DNA of 64,000 bases, from positions 186,001-250,000 of the forward strand of contig NZ_JAFBIY010000002.1 of assembly GCF_021531975.1 (NCBI RefSeq). Direction: 5' to 3'. The DNA is from Faecalicatena contorta (GTDB lineage: Bacteria > Bacillota > Clostridia > Lachnospirales > Lachnospiraceae). Under the pieces are notes generated by a model that saw only the letters and a list, made by a program, of their open reading frames with translations, was not told where the DNA came from and searched no databases. A program made the position numbers and the translations under genes. Below, one piece after another: positions 8,595 to 16,562 of the stretch. Every line of letters starts with the position of its first letter. Within the stretch, counting starts at the first letter, position 1.

Positions 8595-9524
8595 TTATTT
8601 TGAAAAATACTCAATAATCTTTTCTTTAATATCCAAAATAATAAGTTCTAAATCTTCACGATCAAAATATTCAATTGTATAATTTTTGTTAAAATTGTAT
8701 GTTTTAGTTTTTGCTTTTTTCTCAGACAATCCAATTAACATCAACAGTTTTATCATTTGCTTTCTTGTAAATATGTAATCACGCCTTGTCATCAAAAAAC
8801 TATTGAGACTCATAAATTCTCGCTCTTCCTTCTTTTTTGCCAAGTCGTCTAAATAAACTGCTGCCATGCTCCGATTAAATCTATCTTGAACAGCTTCAAA
8901 TTCTTTTAACGCGTTATCTAACCTTTTAAACCAAACTTTCAAAAATTCATGTTCTATACTTCCACTTATACGCATGCTTCTAAATTCAAGCCTACTGTAA
9001 TATGGACTCGTCCCATTACTTTCGTCGTTCTTGTCATAAAATTCAATCTCTCTTTGTTGATTTTTAGTGGCTAGGCTTTTCGTTTTTCCAGTCCAAAAAT
9101 CTTTTGTATCATACGAATTCTTATCTGACGAAGAATTTGCCAAACAAGCGATCAACAGTCTGTTTAACTTCGTATAATTGGCAAAATACTTATTGTCAAA
9201 TGTATTAAAGCTCAAATCGATGCGTCTCCATTTAAATTCCATTATTCCCAATTCATCAAACAACTTATTCGTCGCATCATTAAACGCCGTATATTTTGTC
9301 GAAATATACCCATCGTTGCCACTATTAGGATTCACACGCATATAAGTTTCAAGCATATCCTGATTTCTCACTTTACGAACCGAACAATGAGAAACTAGAT
9401 TATTCTTAGTTGCCTTATCTAAATCAACTACTTCTCTCGTTGTTCCATTTCCAGTATGAATCCCTACTTGTGCATCATTTTCTTTGCAATACGCCAATCT
9501 TTTATTTCTACTTAGTCTGCTCAT
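8595..9524 (-). CDS. Rolling-circle-type replication initiator (Rep)
   Basis: The 309-residue protein has the layout of rolling-circle or filamentous-phage gene II-like initiators: WRRIDLSFNTFD near residue 100, then REIEFYDKNDES, then YYSRLEFRSMR. These resemble the conserved strands and YxxxK/FYDK motifs of Rep_trans and gene II/X families. A classic HUH metal triad is not obvious, so the assignment rests on this pattern and on the position next to the integrase. GAAAGGAAT precedes the ATG. It would let the excised circle replicate. An alternative is an unrelated protein of the same element. Confidence 0.55.
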   Translation of the reverse strand: MSRLSRNKRLAYCKENDAQVGIHTGNGTTREVVDLDKATKNNLVSHCSVRKVRNQDMLETYMRVNPNSGNDGYISTKYTAFNDATNKLFDELGIMEFKWRRIDLSFNTFDNKYFANYTKLNRLLIACLANSSSDKNSYDTKDFWTGKTKSLATKNQQREIEFYDKNDESNGTSPYYSRLEFRSMRISGSIEHEFLKVWFKRLDNALKEFEAVQDRFNRSMAAVYLDDLAKKKEEREFMSLNSFLMTRRDYIFTRKQMIKLLMLIGLSEKKAKTKTYNFNKNYTIEYFDREDLELIILDIKEKIIEYFSK

Positions 9525-9908
9525 AATAATTCCTTTCTTTCAATTGATCAGCATTCGATTGCAGTGCAAATATGTTACACATTTTTATTCTCTTTTTAAG
9601 TTGCGAAACTTTATGAAAATAACACTCGCATAATTTCAATCTATTTACGGTGCAGTTTTTCATTTTGAGCATAAAAAAAGCAAGGTCAATTAACCTTACA
9701 ATTTAAAAACTATACCAATATCGTCACAACTATTATTTTTCTTAGCTTTTTTTAATTTTATAATACAAAAACCATCATTTTAAAAAATCGTAATTTCTAC
9801 GAATTTTCTTGGCGCAAATCACATTTTGTCATAAAAAAGTAATATCGTCATATATTTCTCAGTATGTGTGTGTCTGTACTACATAACATCAAAGGAGCAA
9901 GCACGCTC
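9525..9908. other. AT-rich gap between rep and resolvase
   Basis: No gene is seen in these 384 bp. They hold one copy of the GTAACATATTTGCAC motif (9564-9578, reverse), a minus-strand terminator (9672-9698) and otherwise AT-rich sequence. A replication origin for the Rep could be here, but no clear double-strand-origin hairpin was recognised. Confidence 0.6.
9672..9698 (-). terminator. Terminator downstream of the resolvase
   Basis: On the minus strand AAGGTTAATTGACCTT folds as a short hairpin and is followed by GC and seven T. Confidence 0.7.
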
Positions 9909-10490
9909 CTATATCACAGTTTTTTGCTCCCCTCTTTTCTTTGCACGAATCAATGTACTTTTACTAATTCCCGTCATCTCTTCCACTTGTTTATAAGAAT
10001 GATTCTCTAATAACTCTAATGCATGCGCAACTTGTTTTCTGCTATATTTCTTTGGTCTTCCTTCTTTATAATCCGGATTATTCTTTGCAATAGCCTTGCC
10101 CTCTTGTGTACGTTCTACAATCATATCTCTTTCAAATTCAGCAAAAGCAAAAAATACATTTCTTATCAATTTAGATGTTGGTGTATTATCCATAACTCCA
10201 ATATTCAAAATGTATACCTTAATTCCTCTATTAATAAGACTTGAAACCAACTCACTTCCTTGTGACATGCTCCTAGCGAAACGATCCAATTTAGTTACAA
10301 CAAGCGTATCTCCTTCTTTTATCTCAGCTATTAACTTATCAAATTCCGGTCTATCGGTCTTTGTTCCTGTAAAAGCATCCGTATATATACGTGTAGCACC
10401 CGCCTCTTTCAACGCTTTCTCTTGTGCTTCTAAACTATTACCATCTTTTGCCTGTCCTTTTGTAGACACTCTCGCATATCCATAAATCAT
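9909..10490 (-). CDS. Serine recombinase (resolvase/invertase)
   Basis: The 193-residue protein is a small serine recombinase. It has the N-terminal [13 protein letters not shown] with the nucleophile Ser, [13 protein letters not shown], the [12 protein letters not shown] helix E segment, and a C-terminal HTH_7-like domain ([20 protein letters not shown]). The ATG at 10490 is chosen because GGGAGA lies seven bases upstream; a longer frame to 10508 has no ribosome-binding site. Repeated 13-bp motifs directly upstream form a candidate res site, which supports a cointegrate- or multimer-resolution role. Confidence 0.93.
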   Translation of the reverse strand: MIYGYARVSTKGQAKDGNSLEAQEKALKEAGATRIYTDAFTGTKTDRPEFDKLIAEIKEGDTLVVTKLDRFARSMSQGSELVSSLINRGIKVYILNIGVMDNTPTSKLIRNVFFAFAEFERDMIVERTQEGKAIAKNNPDYKEGRPKKYSRKQVAHALELLENHSYKQVEEMTGISKSTLIRAKKRGEQKTVI

Positions 10491-10518
10491 ATCAAAATCT
10501 CCCTTCATTTATGATACC

Positions 10519-10593
10519 AAGTTATGACACCTCTCTATGTATTGATATTACATCTATTTTCTTATGGTGTCAATACTTTTAAGTTATGGCACC
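10519..10593. promoter_or_regulatory. Candidate res site of the serine recombinase
   Basis: Three copies of a 13-bp motif lie here: AAGTTATGACACC (10519-10531), its inverted variant GGTGTCAATACTT (10566-10578) and AAGTTATGGCACC (10581-10593). The last two, separated by TT, make a 28-bp imperfect palindrome, the usual size of a resolvase dimer site. A weaker partial copy precedes the first. The site lies directly upstream of the recombinase gene, as res sites normally do. Confidence 0.6.
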
Positions 10594-10905
10594 GGATTGA
10601 AATAAAAAAGAACACTGACAGATTATTATAGCCTGTCGTGCTCTCTTTTTTGATGTAAACATGGGACTTTATGAACGTTTTCGGGGTCTGTTTTTTATTT
10701 TCTTACATCGGGTGTAATCTTCTTAGAGTGGAAATATCAAGCCGAAAAAATACCGTTTAGTACTATTTTCTCGGCTGTATAGTTGAGCATCTGTAAGAGT
10801 GTACGGGGGTAATATACATATTGAAAATCATTCTCATTTATCAGAAACCCTAGAAGAGTTCTATTCATACATTAACCACTATTTTTGACCATCCGAACTA
10901 AACTT
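10594..10905. other. Gap with two hairpins
   Basis: No gene is seen. A terminator-like hairpin with A-run and T-run on its two sides lies at 10604-10651. A second stem near 10741-10782 pairs AGCCGAAAAAATA with a nearly complementary segment ending CTCGGCT. Confidence 0.6.
10604..10651. terminator. Bidirectional terminator
   Basis: The arms ACACTGACAG and CTGTCGTGCT pair with few mismatches and are flanked by an A-run on the left and a T-run on the right, so it can work in both directions. Confidence 0.65.
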
Positions 10906-11127
10906 CTAAATATCCAACACCACATATTCCAATTTATTCTCATTACACCACTCAATAATATCCATAGTAGTAAAACCAAAAGTCGGAAACATCTCTTCCA
11001 TATAACTAAGCAGCTCTTCTTCTTTCTCACTATACACAGCAATTACAATTGGATATTCTAGACCATCTGTAAAGAAGTGAAGTTTCATCAGACCTTCTGG
11101 ATCAAAATTTAATATCTTGTCTACCAT
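10906..11127 (-). CDS. Small hypothetical protein, 73 residues
   Basis: This short acidic protein (MVDKILNFDPEGLMKL at the start) is not recognised. It has no membrane segment or signal peptide. Its ATG overlaps the stop of the upstream zinc-ribbon gene by seven bases, so the two are probably translationally coupled. Its role is unknown and is likely linked to the zinc-ribbon protein. Confidence 0.6.
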   Translation of the reverse strand: MVDKILNFDPEGLMKLHFFTDGLEYPIVIAVYSEKEEELLSYMEEMFPTFGFTTMDIIEWCNENKLEYVVLDI

Positions 11128-11611
11128 TTATATCCACAATTTTTACATTCAAACTGACTTTTTGCAGTTTTACTTAAAAATCCAAACCCCATTGCTCCTG
11201 CTACTTTTCGAGTTGTTGAAATTTTACGGATGTTTGTCGATCCGCAAGTAGGGCATTTGGGGATGTTTTGTGGTTGGATGGGTTGTTGAAGTTGTTGAGA
11301 TTCCTGAGAAGAAAAATCTTTTTGCTTACGCTCTTTTTCTTCGTTCATTTTTGCAATTTCTTCTACATCATCAATTATTTTGTAATCAAATCCACATATT
11401 GGTTTCAACTTTTTATTTTTTGCAGTACATTCTGTAACAGGATGATCATATTTAGCACCACACATTGGACATTCTGTAAATGGTTCTTTAATAACAGTGA
11501 TAGTTTCGCATTTATCTGATTCTATTATAGTTCCACATCGTACACATGGATTTTTTTGACGACCTATATAAAAATTTTTTTATTACAATTAGGACAAATT
11601 AAAACTTTCAT
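11121..11611 (-). pseudogene. Multi-zinc-ribbon protein with a frameshift in a homopolymer tract
   Basis: A strong site GAGGTGG precedes the ATG at 11611, which reads MKVLICPNCNKKIFI and then stops. Adding one base in the A7-T5 run (about 11570-11581) joins it to GRQKNPCVRCGTII, then CPMCGAKYDH, and the rest down to CPTCGS and CKNCGYKW at the end. The restored protein would be about 163 residues with four or more CxxC knuckles and a disordered Q-rich linker. The downstream part (11465-11121) has no ribosome-binding site of its own. The shift may be a true mutation, a phase-variable tract or a sequencing error. Zinc ribbons of this kind are found in small membrane- or nucleic-acid-associated proteins of mobile elements; the function is not known. 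Confidence 0.65.
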
Positions 11612-11692
11612 TTAACCACCTCTAATATAATGAATAATCTACCTTATTATATCATGAATAGAAACATCCAACAATGTTTTATTCTGTAATTG

Positions 11693-12128
11693 TCACTCAA
11701 ACAAATGGGTAATATTATTCAAACTATGAGTAGTGGTAATTATGTAGCCAGTAAAGTTGCAGATTCTTTTAATACATTATCATCTGCTCAACAAATGGTG
11801 GTTTTGTCAAGTAGCGCTTTATCTATAAAACAAAAAGAAATGTTAGCAAATTCAGCCGGTCTTACAATTACAGAAACCGGACAAGTTATTGCCACTGAAT
11901 CACTTGCTGGCGCTCAAACCACAGCTTCCGGCACAACTTCCGGTCTTTCAGCAGCTATGACAGGTCTTGGTGCTTCATTAAAGTCGACACTTGTATCTCT
12001 TGCAACAAATCCTTTTACATATTTAGTAGCAGGACTTATTGTAGGTGGAATTGCATTACATAAATATATAACAGCATTTGATGATGCAGTTAATAAGGCA
12101 CAAGAATCTCAATCTGAATACTCTAAAA
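11693..12128 (+). pseudogene. Phage tail tape-measure protein fragment
   Basis: About 145 residues read as an internal piece of a tail tape-measure protein: alternating helical Ser/Ala/Gln-rich segments, then LATNPFTYLVAGLIVGGIAL, a membrane-like stretch typical of these proteins. A stop codon precedes it, there is no ribosome-binding site, and homology ends near 12128 where the frame runs into the 3' flank of the next gene. It lies on the strand opposite to the neighbouring element genes. It is most simply debris captured from another prophage. Confidence 0.6.
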
Positions 12129-12175
12129 CAGCATGTCCGCATTCTGTGCATTTTAAAAGCGCCATATCTTTCTCC

Positions 12176-12817
12176 TTATTTCTCTATTTTTTCAATAACA
12201 ACTGCTGTACCATTAGCAGACACAGCTATTATATTATTTGAAAATGTCGTAATATCGAAATCAACACCTATCAAGGCATTTGCATTAAGCGTCATCGCAT
12301 TAATAATCATTTGTTCTTGGGCAGCTCTCTTCGCTTGAGACAATTTTCCTTCAAAAGTTTTAGAAGATGTTCCTAATAGGTCTGAAATACTTGCTGATAA
12401 TTCGCTATAAAAACCTGTCCCCAGTACAATTTCACCATGAGCCAAATCAATATATTTTTGAATTTTATATCCCTCAAAATTATATCCTGTAGAAATCATA
12501 AATGCCTTGCGTTTTTTCCTTATTTCTTCTTCTTTTTGCATTTGGAATTGTTCTTGTTGATACATAAATTGTTTACTATCTTTTATTCTTTGAATCTCAT
12601 TTTCCACAGCATCAATTATTTCTCGAGATACATTTTTAGATCCTATTTCTATTCTTAATTCATGCTCGCTCATTTCCAATTGCTCAGTAGTTTCTGAATT
12701 TATTATTTTTCTAAAGAGTGGAGCACATTTATAACAAGCCACATAATCATTTGTAATTTTATGTTTATCCTCTCCAAATCCCCCTATTCTGCGTCCACAT
12801 ATACAACAATTAGCCAT
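12176..12817 (-). CDS. Zinc-ribbon (DUF4428-like) plus YbjQ-type domain protein
   Basis: The 213-residue protein starts with a treble-clef-like zinc ribbon (CCICGRRIGG then ACYKC), followed by a charged helical linker (residues 45-110) and a C-terminal YbjQ/DUF74 domain (STGYNFEGYKIQKYIDLAHG to NANALIGVDFDI). YbjQ domains form pentamers and are of unknown function, sometimes called heavy-metal-binding. ATG at 12817 is preferred over GTG at 12823 because GGAGG is better spaced. The upstream 91-residue gene ends two bases before this start, so the pair is coupled. Confidence 0.75.
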   Translation of the reverse strand: MANCCICGRRIGGFGEDKHKITNDYVACYKCAPLFRKIINSETTEQLEMSEHELRIEIGSKNVSREIIDAVENEIQRIKDSKQFMYQQEQFQMQKEEEIRKKRKAFMISTGYNFEGYKIQKYIDLAHGEIVLGTGFYSELSASISDLLGTSSKTFEGKLSQAKRAAQEQMIINAMTLNANALIGVDFDITTFSNNIIAVSANGTAVVIEKIEK

Positions 12818-12819
12818 TT

Positions 12820-13095
12820 TCACTTTCCTCCCTCATATCTCTTAATCTTCCTTAAGATATTTCTAAACATCTCATCCTTTAATAAATATATTTTATCACG
12901 ACTGACAGGAAATTCCGACATAAAATCTGGATTTTCTTTGAAGAATTTTTCTTGCTGTTCATCCGTCAAATGAATCGTAAATTCTTCATAGAAATCCAAA
13001 TCATCCTCAAAGATGAATTTTAAAAATTTCTCTTCTTGCTCTTCTGTCATATTTATATCATTTGGCTTCGGCACAATATTCTCCAATATCATCAT
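12820..13095 (-). CDS. Small acidic hypothetical protein, 91 residues
   Basis: The protein is rich in Glu, Asp and Phe and contains two related segments, TEEQEEKFLKFIFEDDLDF and LTDEQQEKFFKENPDF, which suggests an internal duplication. It is not recognised. AGGAG overlaps the first ATG, so the true start may be the ATG at 13092 or a codon slightly further in. It precedes and is coupled to the YbjQ-type gene, and it is divergent from the XRE regulator. Confidence 0.6.
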   Translation of the reverse strand: MMILENIVPKPNDINMTEEQEEKFLKFIFEDDLDFYEEFTIHLTDEQQEKFFKENPDFMSEFPVSRDKIYLLKDEMFRNILRKIKRYEGGK

Positions 13096-13185
13096 CTCCT
13101 AATGAAATTATATTCGCAATTCCGAAGATATTCAAGGATAAGAAGTCAGATTATGCTTAATCTATATAAATAAGGCGGTATAAAT

Positions 13186-13404
13186 ATGATAGATTATTCT
13201 CCATTTTGGAAAACCCTTGAAAAATCAGATGAAAATTGGTACACTCTGACATCTAAACATCATATGTCACATAGTACACTTCACAGACTTAAACATGGAC
13301 AGGATATTAGCATGAAAACAATCAACGATCTGTGTCGTATTCTTAACTGTCAAATACAAGATATTTGTGTATATATACCATCCGATAACGATCAAAAATT
13401 ATAA
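13186..13404 (+). CDS. XRE-family transcriptional regulator, single HTH
   Basis: The 72-residue protein is a Cro/CI-type helix-turn-helix domain (HTH_26 style): WYTLTSKHHMSHSTLHRLKHGQDISMKTINDLCRIL, then NCQIQDICVYIP. It is divergent from the 13095-12176 pair and is followed by a good terminator. It probably controls the element. The ribosome-binding site (AAGGCGG) is modest. Confidence 0.85.
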   Translation: MIDYSPFWKTLEKSDENWYTLTSKHHMSHSTLHRLKHGQDISMKTINDLCRILNCQIQDICVYIPSDNDQKL

Positions 13405-13737
13405 AAACGAAGAATTTTTGTGTTCAATAATGACTTCGATACCGACTTCGATAAAAGCCTTTATTTTTAGGCTTTTTTATTTTTTGACATAAAATCCATT
13501 CACAAAATGTTAGGAAAATCAAGACTTTACATTTCCTGAAAAATATCAATTCTAGTTCGATAATTATTTTTTTATACTTGATGTATGAGCACTCCACATC
13601 TATACATAAGGAATTATCATCTATACCTCAACAATGTAAATATTCCCCTCTATATTATTATTGCTTACTATTTTGATTACCTTTTAATGAACGATGTGCA
13701 GAAACCTCCTTTTTTACAGTATTTGCGTATTCCTAAA
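13405..13737. other. Non-coding right end of the mobile element
   Basis: These 333 bp contain the XRE terminator (13453-13482) and then AT-rich sequence with no supported gene before attR. Confidence 0.6.
13453..13482 (+). terminator. Terminator of the XRE gene
   Basis: AAAAGCCT and AGGCTTTT enclose a short loop and are followed by a T-rich run. Confidence 0.85.
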
Positions 13738-13762
13738 AGGGTTCAAGTCCCTTTCTCCGCAT
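13738..13762 (+). repeat. Attachment site, distal (attR)
   Basis: This is a perfect 25-bp copy of the tRNA-Leu 3' end at 6973-6997. The base before and the base after differ, which fixes the core length. Confidence 0.92.
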
Positions 13763-13773
13763 TTAATATGTTT

Positions 13774-14139
13774 TTAAAAACACCGGAAAACAGCGTATTT
13801 CCGGTGTTTTTTACTTTTCAAATTAAGTTTATGGGGCAAATATGGGGCATATTTATTTATTCGTTTTACTCTGATATCTGAAATACGTGCACCACATTCC
13901 ACTTTAATTGGAACAATTGTTACTGGATCAACTGTTATACCACCATGTGATTTCTTTCCATTTTCAGCAACTACATCAATTTCAGAATCCATTGTGAATG
14001 TGAATTCTTTTCTTCCGTTAAATGGAATTGGTGTCTGTGCAGATAAAACTGCGAGGGAAGAGTGTCCCTTTACTTTGCTAACTAAATCCTTTACTAATAC
14101 AGGATCAAATAAACTTCCTTTTGATAATTCTGTTGCCAT
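13774..14139 (-). pseudogene. Phage major capsid protein, N-terminal fragment fused to a foreign tail
   Basis: The first 85-90 residues match the N-terminus of an HK97-type major capsid protein of Clostridia phages (LFDPVLVKDLVSKVKGHSSLA, then GARISD). Intact relatives continue for about 200 more residues. Here the frame changes at about 13880 into RVKRINKYAPYLPHKLN and runs on into the tRNA terminator. The KYAPYLPH part resembles the C-terminal tail of an integrase that once lay next to attR (inference). A good AAAGGAG precedes the ATG. Confidence 0.75.
13776..13812 (+). terminator. Displaced original terminator of tRNA-Leu
   Basis: AAACACCGGAAA pairs with TTTCCGGTGTTT, followed by T. It lies 14 bp after attR, where the tRNA terminator would sit if the element were excised. 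Confidence 0.8.
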
Positions 14140-14142
14140 AAA

Positions 14143-14448
14143 TTATTCTCCTTTCAAAACTTTTAATGTATTTCTTAATGCCGCATCTGTTGCATCTCCC
14201 GAACTGCCTTCAGTTGAAGCTAGTGGTGCAACGTTTGTCATGCCTACTAGCCCTTTTAAGCTCTCAGCACTTTTTCTAATTGAATCTTCGTCATCACCTT
14301 TCAGGAACTCAATAGCTTCATAAGACAAACCTGTTTCATGGGCAATTCTCGTTTTTACCGATTCGGTCTCGTAACCCTTGATTTTGGAATTAAGCTTTGC
14401 AACTTCTTCCAACTGTTCCTGTGTTTCGATTACTTTAAATTCACTCAT
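14143..14448 (-). pseudogene. Phage capsid scaffolding protein (DUF4355-like), shortened
   Basis: The 101 residues include an EFKVIETQEQLEEV N-terminus and a helical segment, then TGLSYEAIEFLKGDDEDSIRKSAESL and a Ser/Gly-rich end. This is the pattern of the scaffold or GP20-like protein encoded just before the capsid in Clostridia phages. Typical members are about 190 residues, so a central coiled-coil part appears deleted. The ATG at 14448 has AAAGGAG upstream. The capsid gene starts three bases after its stop. Confidence 0.65.
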
Positions 14449-14500
14449 GTTTGTAGTCTCCTTTCCCACTTAACCCGGTGGTATCGGTAAATTTTTATAC

Positions 14501-14531
14501 TAAAAAAGAACATCCATAATGGATGCTCTTA
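14501..14531 (-). terminator. Terminator at the end of terminase fragment A
   Basis: AAGAGCATCC and GGATGTTCTT form a hairpin around a short AT loop, followed on the minus strand by T. It overlaps the stop of the fragment. Confidence 0.7.
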
Positions 14532-14861
14532 ATCTGCAAGCCTTTTTGAAGCAGAACTACTTGTTGTTGTTCGATGTGCTGTGTGTAAAATCCTTTCGCC
14601 AGTTATTAGTCCATACACTTCTCTAATGGCTACAATCTCGTTCTTTCCATTACGTCTAGATACGGAATAGCCAAACTTTGTATGAACCCATAATCCTTCT
14701 TCGTCGACAGACAAAATATCGCTCAAGAGCAACTCCTGCCACTCCTGAGCGATTCTTCCTGATTTGTTATATAATTCAATTGCCTCTGATCCCTTAGTAT
14801 CATAGTAAGGTAATATTACGGATTGAGTGGGTGTCTGGCGACCTAATCTTGGTTCTGCCAT
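14529..14861 (-). pseudogene. Terminase large subunit, N-terminal fragment A
   Basis: The 110 residues match the start of a phage terminase large subunit: LGRQTPTQSV, AQEWQELLLSDIL, then the ATPase P-loop region SRRNGKNE and ILHTAHRTTT. A complete protein would continue for several hundred residues with Walker B and the nuclease domain. The frame ends soon after HRTTTSSS. A second, diverged copy of the same N-terminal region lies at 16563-16853. AGGAGGG precedes the ATG. Confidence 0.8.
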
Positions 14862-14887
14862 AACTCCCTCCTAAGTTTATTTATTAA

Positions 14888-15178
14888 TTATGTCGCAATT
14901 TCTTGAAGCATTTTTGTATACATATCCTTTTCATCGTATTCAACCATATAAAACAAATTTCCATCTTCAAAATCATTATTAATTGCTGCGTTAATATTTT
15001 CTGCATATTCAATAACTAATGCATTGAATGAAAGAATTTTTGATACTACAAATATCCCACCTGTAGGCATACGGAAACATTTTTCCTTGTTAATCGTTAC
15101 ACTTTCAAAGTCTTTTGCAAACCATTGTTCTAAGAGTTTTTTTCTATCATCAATTAATTTCTTTTCCATCTCTATCAT
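14888..15178 (-). CDS. Putative immunity protein partner of the capsid-linked toxin domain
   Basis: The 96-residue protein (MIEMEKKLIDDRKKLLEQWF at the start) is not recognised as a known family. Its ATG at 15178 overlaps the 3' end of the toxin-bearing gene by 29 bp, and AAAGGAGG lies 11 bases upstream. A longer frame to 15277 has no ribosome-binding site. A small acidic cytosolic protein directly after a C-terminal toxin domain is the usual place of an immunity gene. That role is inferred from position only. Confidence 0.5.
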   Translation of the reverse strand: MIEMEKKLIDDRKKLLEQWFAKDFESVTINKEKCFRMPTGGIFVVSKILSFNALVIEYAENINAAINNDFEDGNLFYMVEYDEKDMYTKMLQEIAT

Positions 15179-15736
15179 AACGATGTCTGCCTCCTTTCCC
15201 AGTTGAAATCTTGTAATACTCTCCGCCATGATGACTCTTTGTTTCTGGATGATACTGTAAAATACCTCCATCTTCAAAGTTTACTTTATATCCTCCGCCA
15301 TCCTCAAACAAAATATTCTTTAATGACCCTTGTTTTAGAGGTTTCACTTCAAATCCTGCTTTTTCCAACTCTTTTTTCAAATCATCTGGAGAATACGCTG
15401 CTAACCGCCTCGGATGTTCTGCCAACATTCTTGGCAAACTCTTAAGCCCAACATTTTTTCTGTTTTCTATTTTATCATATTCATCGGAATTCTTCCACTT
15501 TTTCGAATGAACATTTTGTCTTTTCCCATTGCCAGGATAGTATTCTACAATGCATCTGCATCTTTGGTGTCTACGATATACATCTTTTGGAACATCAGGA
15601 TAGGAATAAGTTCCAGCAAGCGCTCTGCACCACTCACAGCAACCACCATGCAATTCTTCAATCATGCTGCTCTTATCAAATCCATTTTGAAAGTCCTGCT
15701 GAATCTTTTCAGTAATACAGGCGCAATATCTTCCAT
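15150..15736 (-). pseudogene. Phage head-morphogenesis (minor capsid) protein with C-terminal toxin-like domain, degraded
   Basis: A start at 15736 gives MEDIAPVL, and a frameshift about nine codons in leads to TEKIQQDFQNGFDKSS. A large internal deletion then joins this to GGCCEWCRALAGTYSYPDVPKDVYRRHQRC, the conserved Cys-rich motif of SPP1 gp7/Mu gpF-like minor capsid proteins. After KRQNVHSKKW comes a separate C-terminal domain: SPDDLKKELEKAGFEVKPL, QYHPETKSHHGGEYYKIS and RYDRDGKEI. Such small C-terminal domains on phage minor capsid proteins resemble polymorphic-toxin tips. A related domain occurs again at 16878-17122. Confidence 0.65.
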
Positions 15737-15747
15737 ACAATCATCAC

Positions 15748-16510
15748 CTACTCGTTAATCTGTTGCACCAGTGCAACTTCGGAAATATTCATCTTGCTCG
15801 GTTCTATACCGGTAAGATTTCTAAGGTTGTCTTTATTGAAATATCCAGGAACAGCCTGGTTAATTTTAATTGCACCATCTCCAATACTAGATAACATCGC
15901 TGCATCCGGCTCGAAAATCGGTTCCCAAATTGGTGTTGTGAGATACAACTGCTGCCGCTGGTATGCATAATCATCTCTCAAACAGGCAGCAAGATATCCA
16001 ACATTCAAGAAGCCACTTCCAAATGTTCTCTGAGCCTTTCTCGCCGTCAATCTCAAGTTTTCATGAGATGCTTTGATTGACTCCGCACTGGATGGGTTAT
16101 CTGATGGGAACCCTAAATCGTCTAATGTTTATCCTGTTTCTCCTGCAAACACCGAAGCATACATTCGTAGTTGTTCCACATAAGGAGACATACTTCTGCT
16201 GAAAGCTATAAAATTCTGCTGACACCTCGGCGCGTTTCAATGTACGCAATGCAGCACTCGTTATGTCCATACATGTTCTACTAATTCTTGAATGACCAAA
16301 CGGCCTTCTCGCATCTGGACGGAATATAATAGGCACTAGCAAAGGATATGGCGCATTGTTTTTGATTACCTGCGTAACTTTTGCCCCTTTTCTAATAATC
16401 TGCGTTGTGCCTTTTATAAAATAAGCCTCAATAACAGGTGAATCACTATCATCTCTTTCTAATACTGCATAGCCTTCAGCTATAATCAGAAGGTCGAATC
16501 CCTCTCCCAA
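15748..16510 (-). pseudogene. Phage portal protein remnant, with terminase residue at its 5' end
   Basis: The upstream part starts with a terminase Walker B piece (GLGEGFDLLII, continuing to about 16550) and then switches into portal sequence: FIKGTTQIIRKG, RPFGHSRISRTCMDI and EVSAEFYSFQQKYV. A second internal deletion at about 16185 changes frame to SPYVEQLRMYASVFAGETG, where a TAA stop interrupts, and then LDDLGFPSDNPSSAESIKASHENLRL runs into the intact C-terminal part (ARKAQRTFGSGFLNVGYLAAC to QQINE). The gene therefore carries at least two deletions and one nonsense codon. Confidence 0.75.
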
Positions 16511-16562
16511 TCCGCCTTTTGATGTTCGAGTTCGAAACTCAATCTTCCCTCCGACTGCTATT

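Larger units (their letters stand above)
6973..13762. mobile_element. Integrated element in tRNA-Leu, about 6.8 kb
   Basis: The element is bounded by a perfect 25-bp direct repeat of the tRNA-Leu 3' end. Inside are, on the minus strand, a tyrosine integrase next to the tRNA, a Rep of the rolling-circle type, a serine recombinase, a frameshifted zinc-ribbon gene with a 73-residue partner, and a YbjQ-type gene with a 91-residue partner. On the plus strand are an XRE regulator and a stray tape-measure fragment. The interior is visibly more AT-rich than the flanks. No relaxase, coupling protein, capsid or lysis gene is present, so it is neither a full ICE nor a phage. An integrative plasmid-like or satellite element is the best description (inference). 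Confidence 0.85.

Noticed and set aside
12130-12241. C-terminal part of the tape-measure frame as coding
   Set aside because: After about 12128 the frame reads through the antisense of the YbjQ-type gene, with Phe/Ser/Cys-rich noise.
6973-13762. Integrative conjugative element or complete prophage
   Set aside because: No relaxase, type IV secretion, coupling, capsid, portal or lysis gene lies between the attachment repeats.
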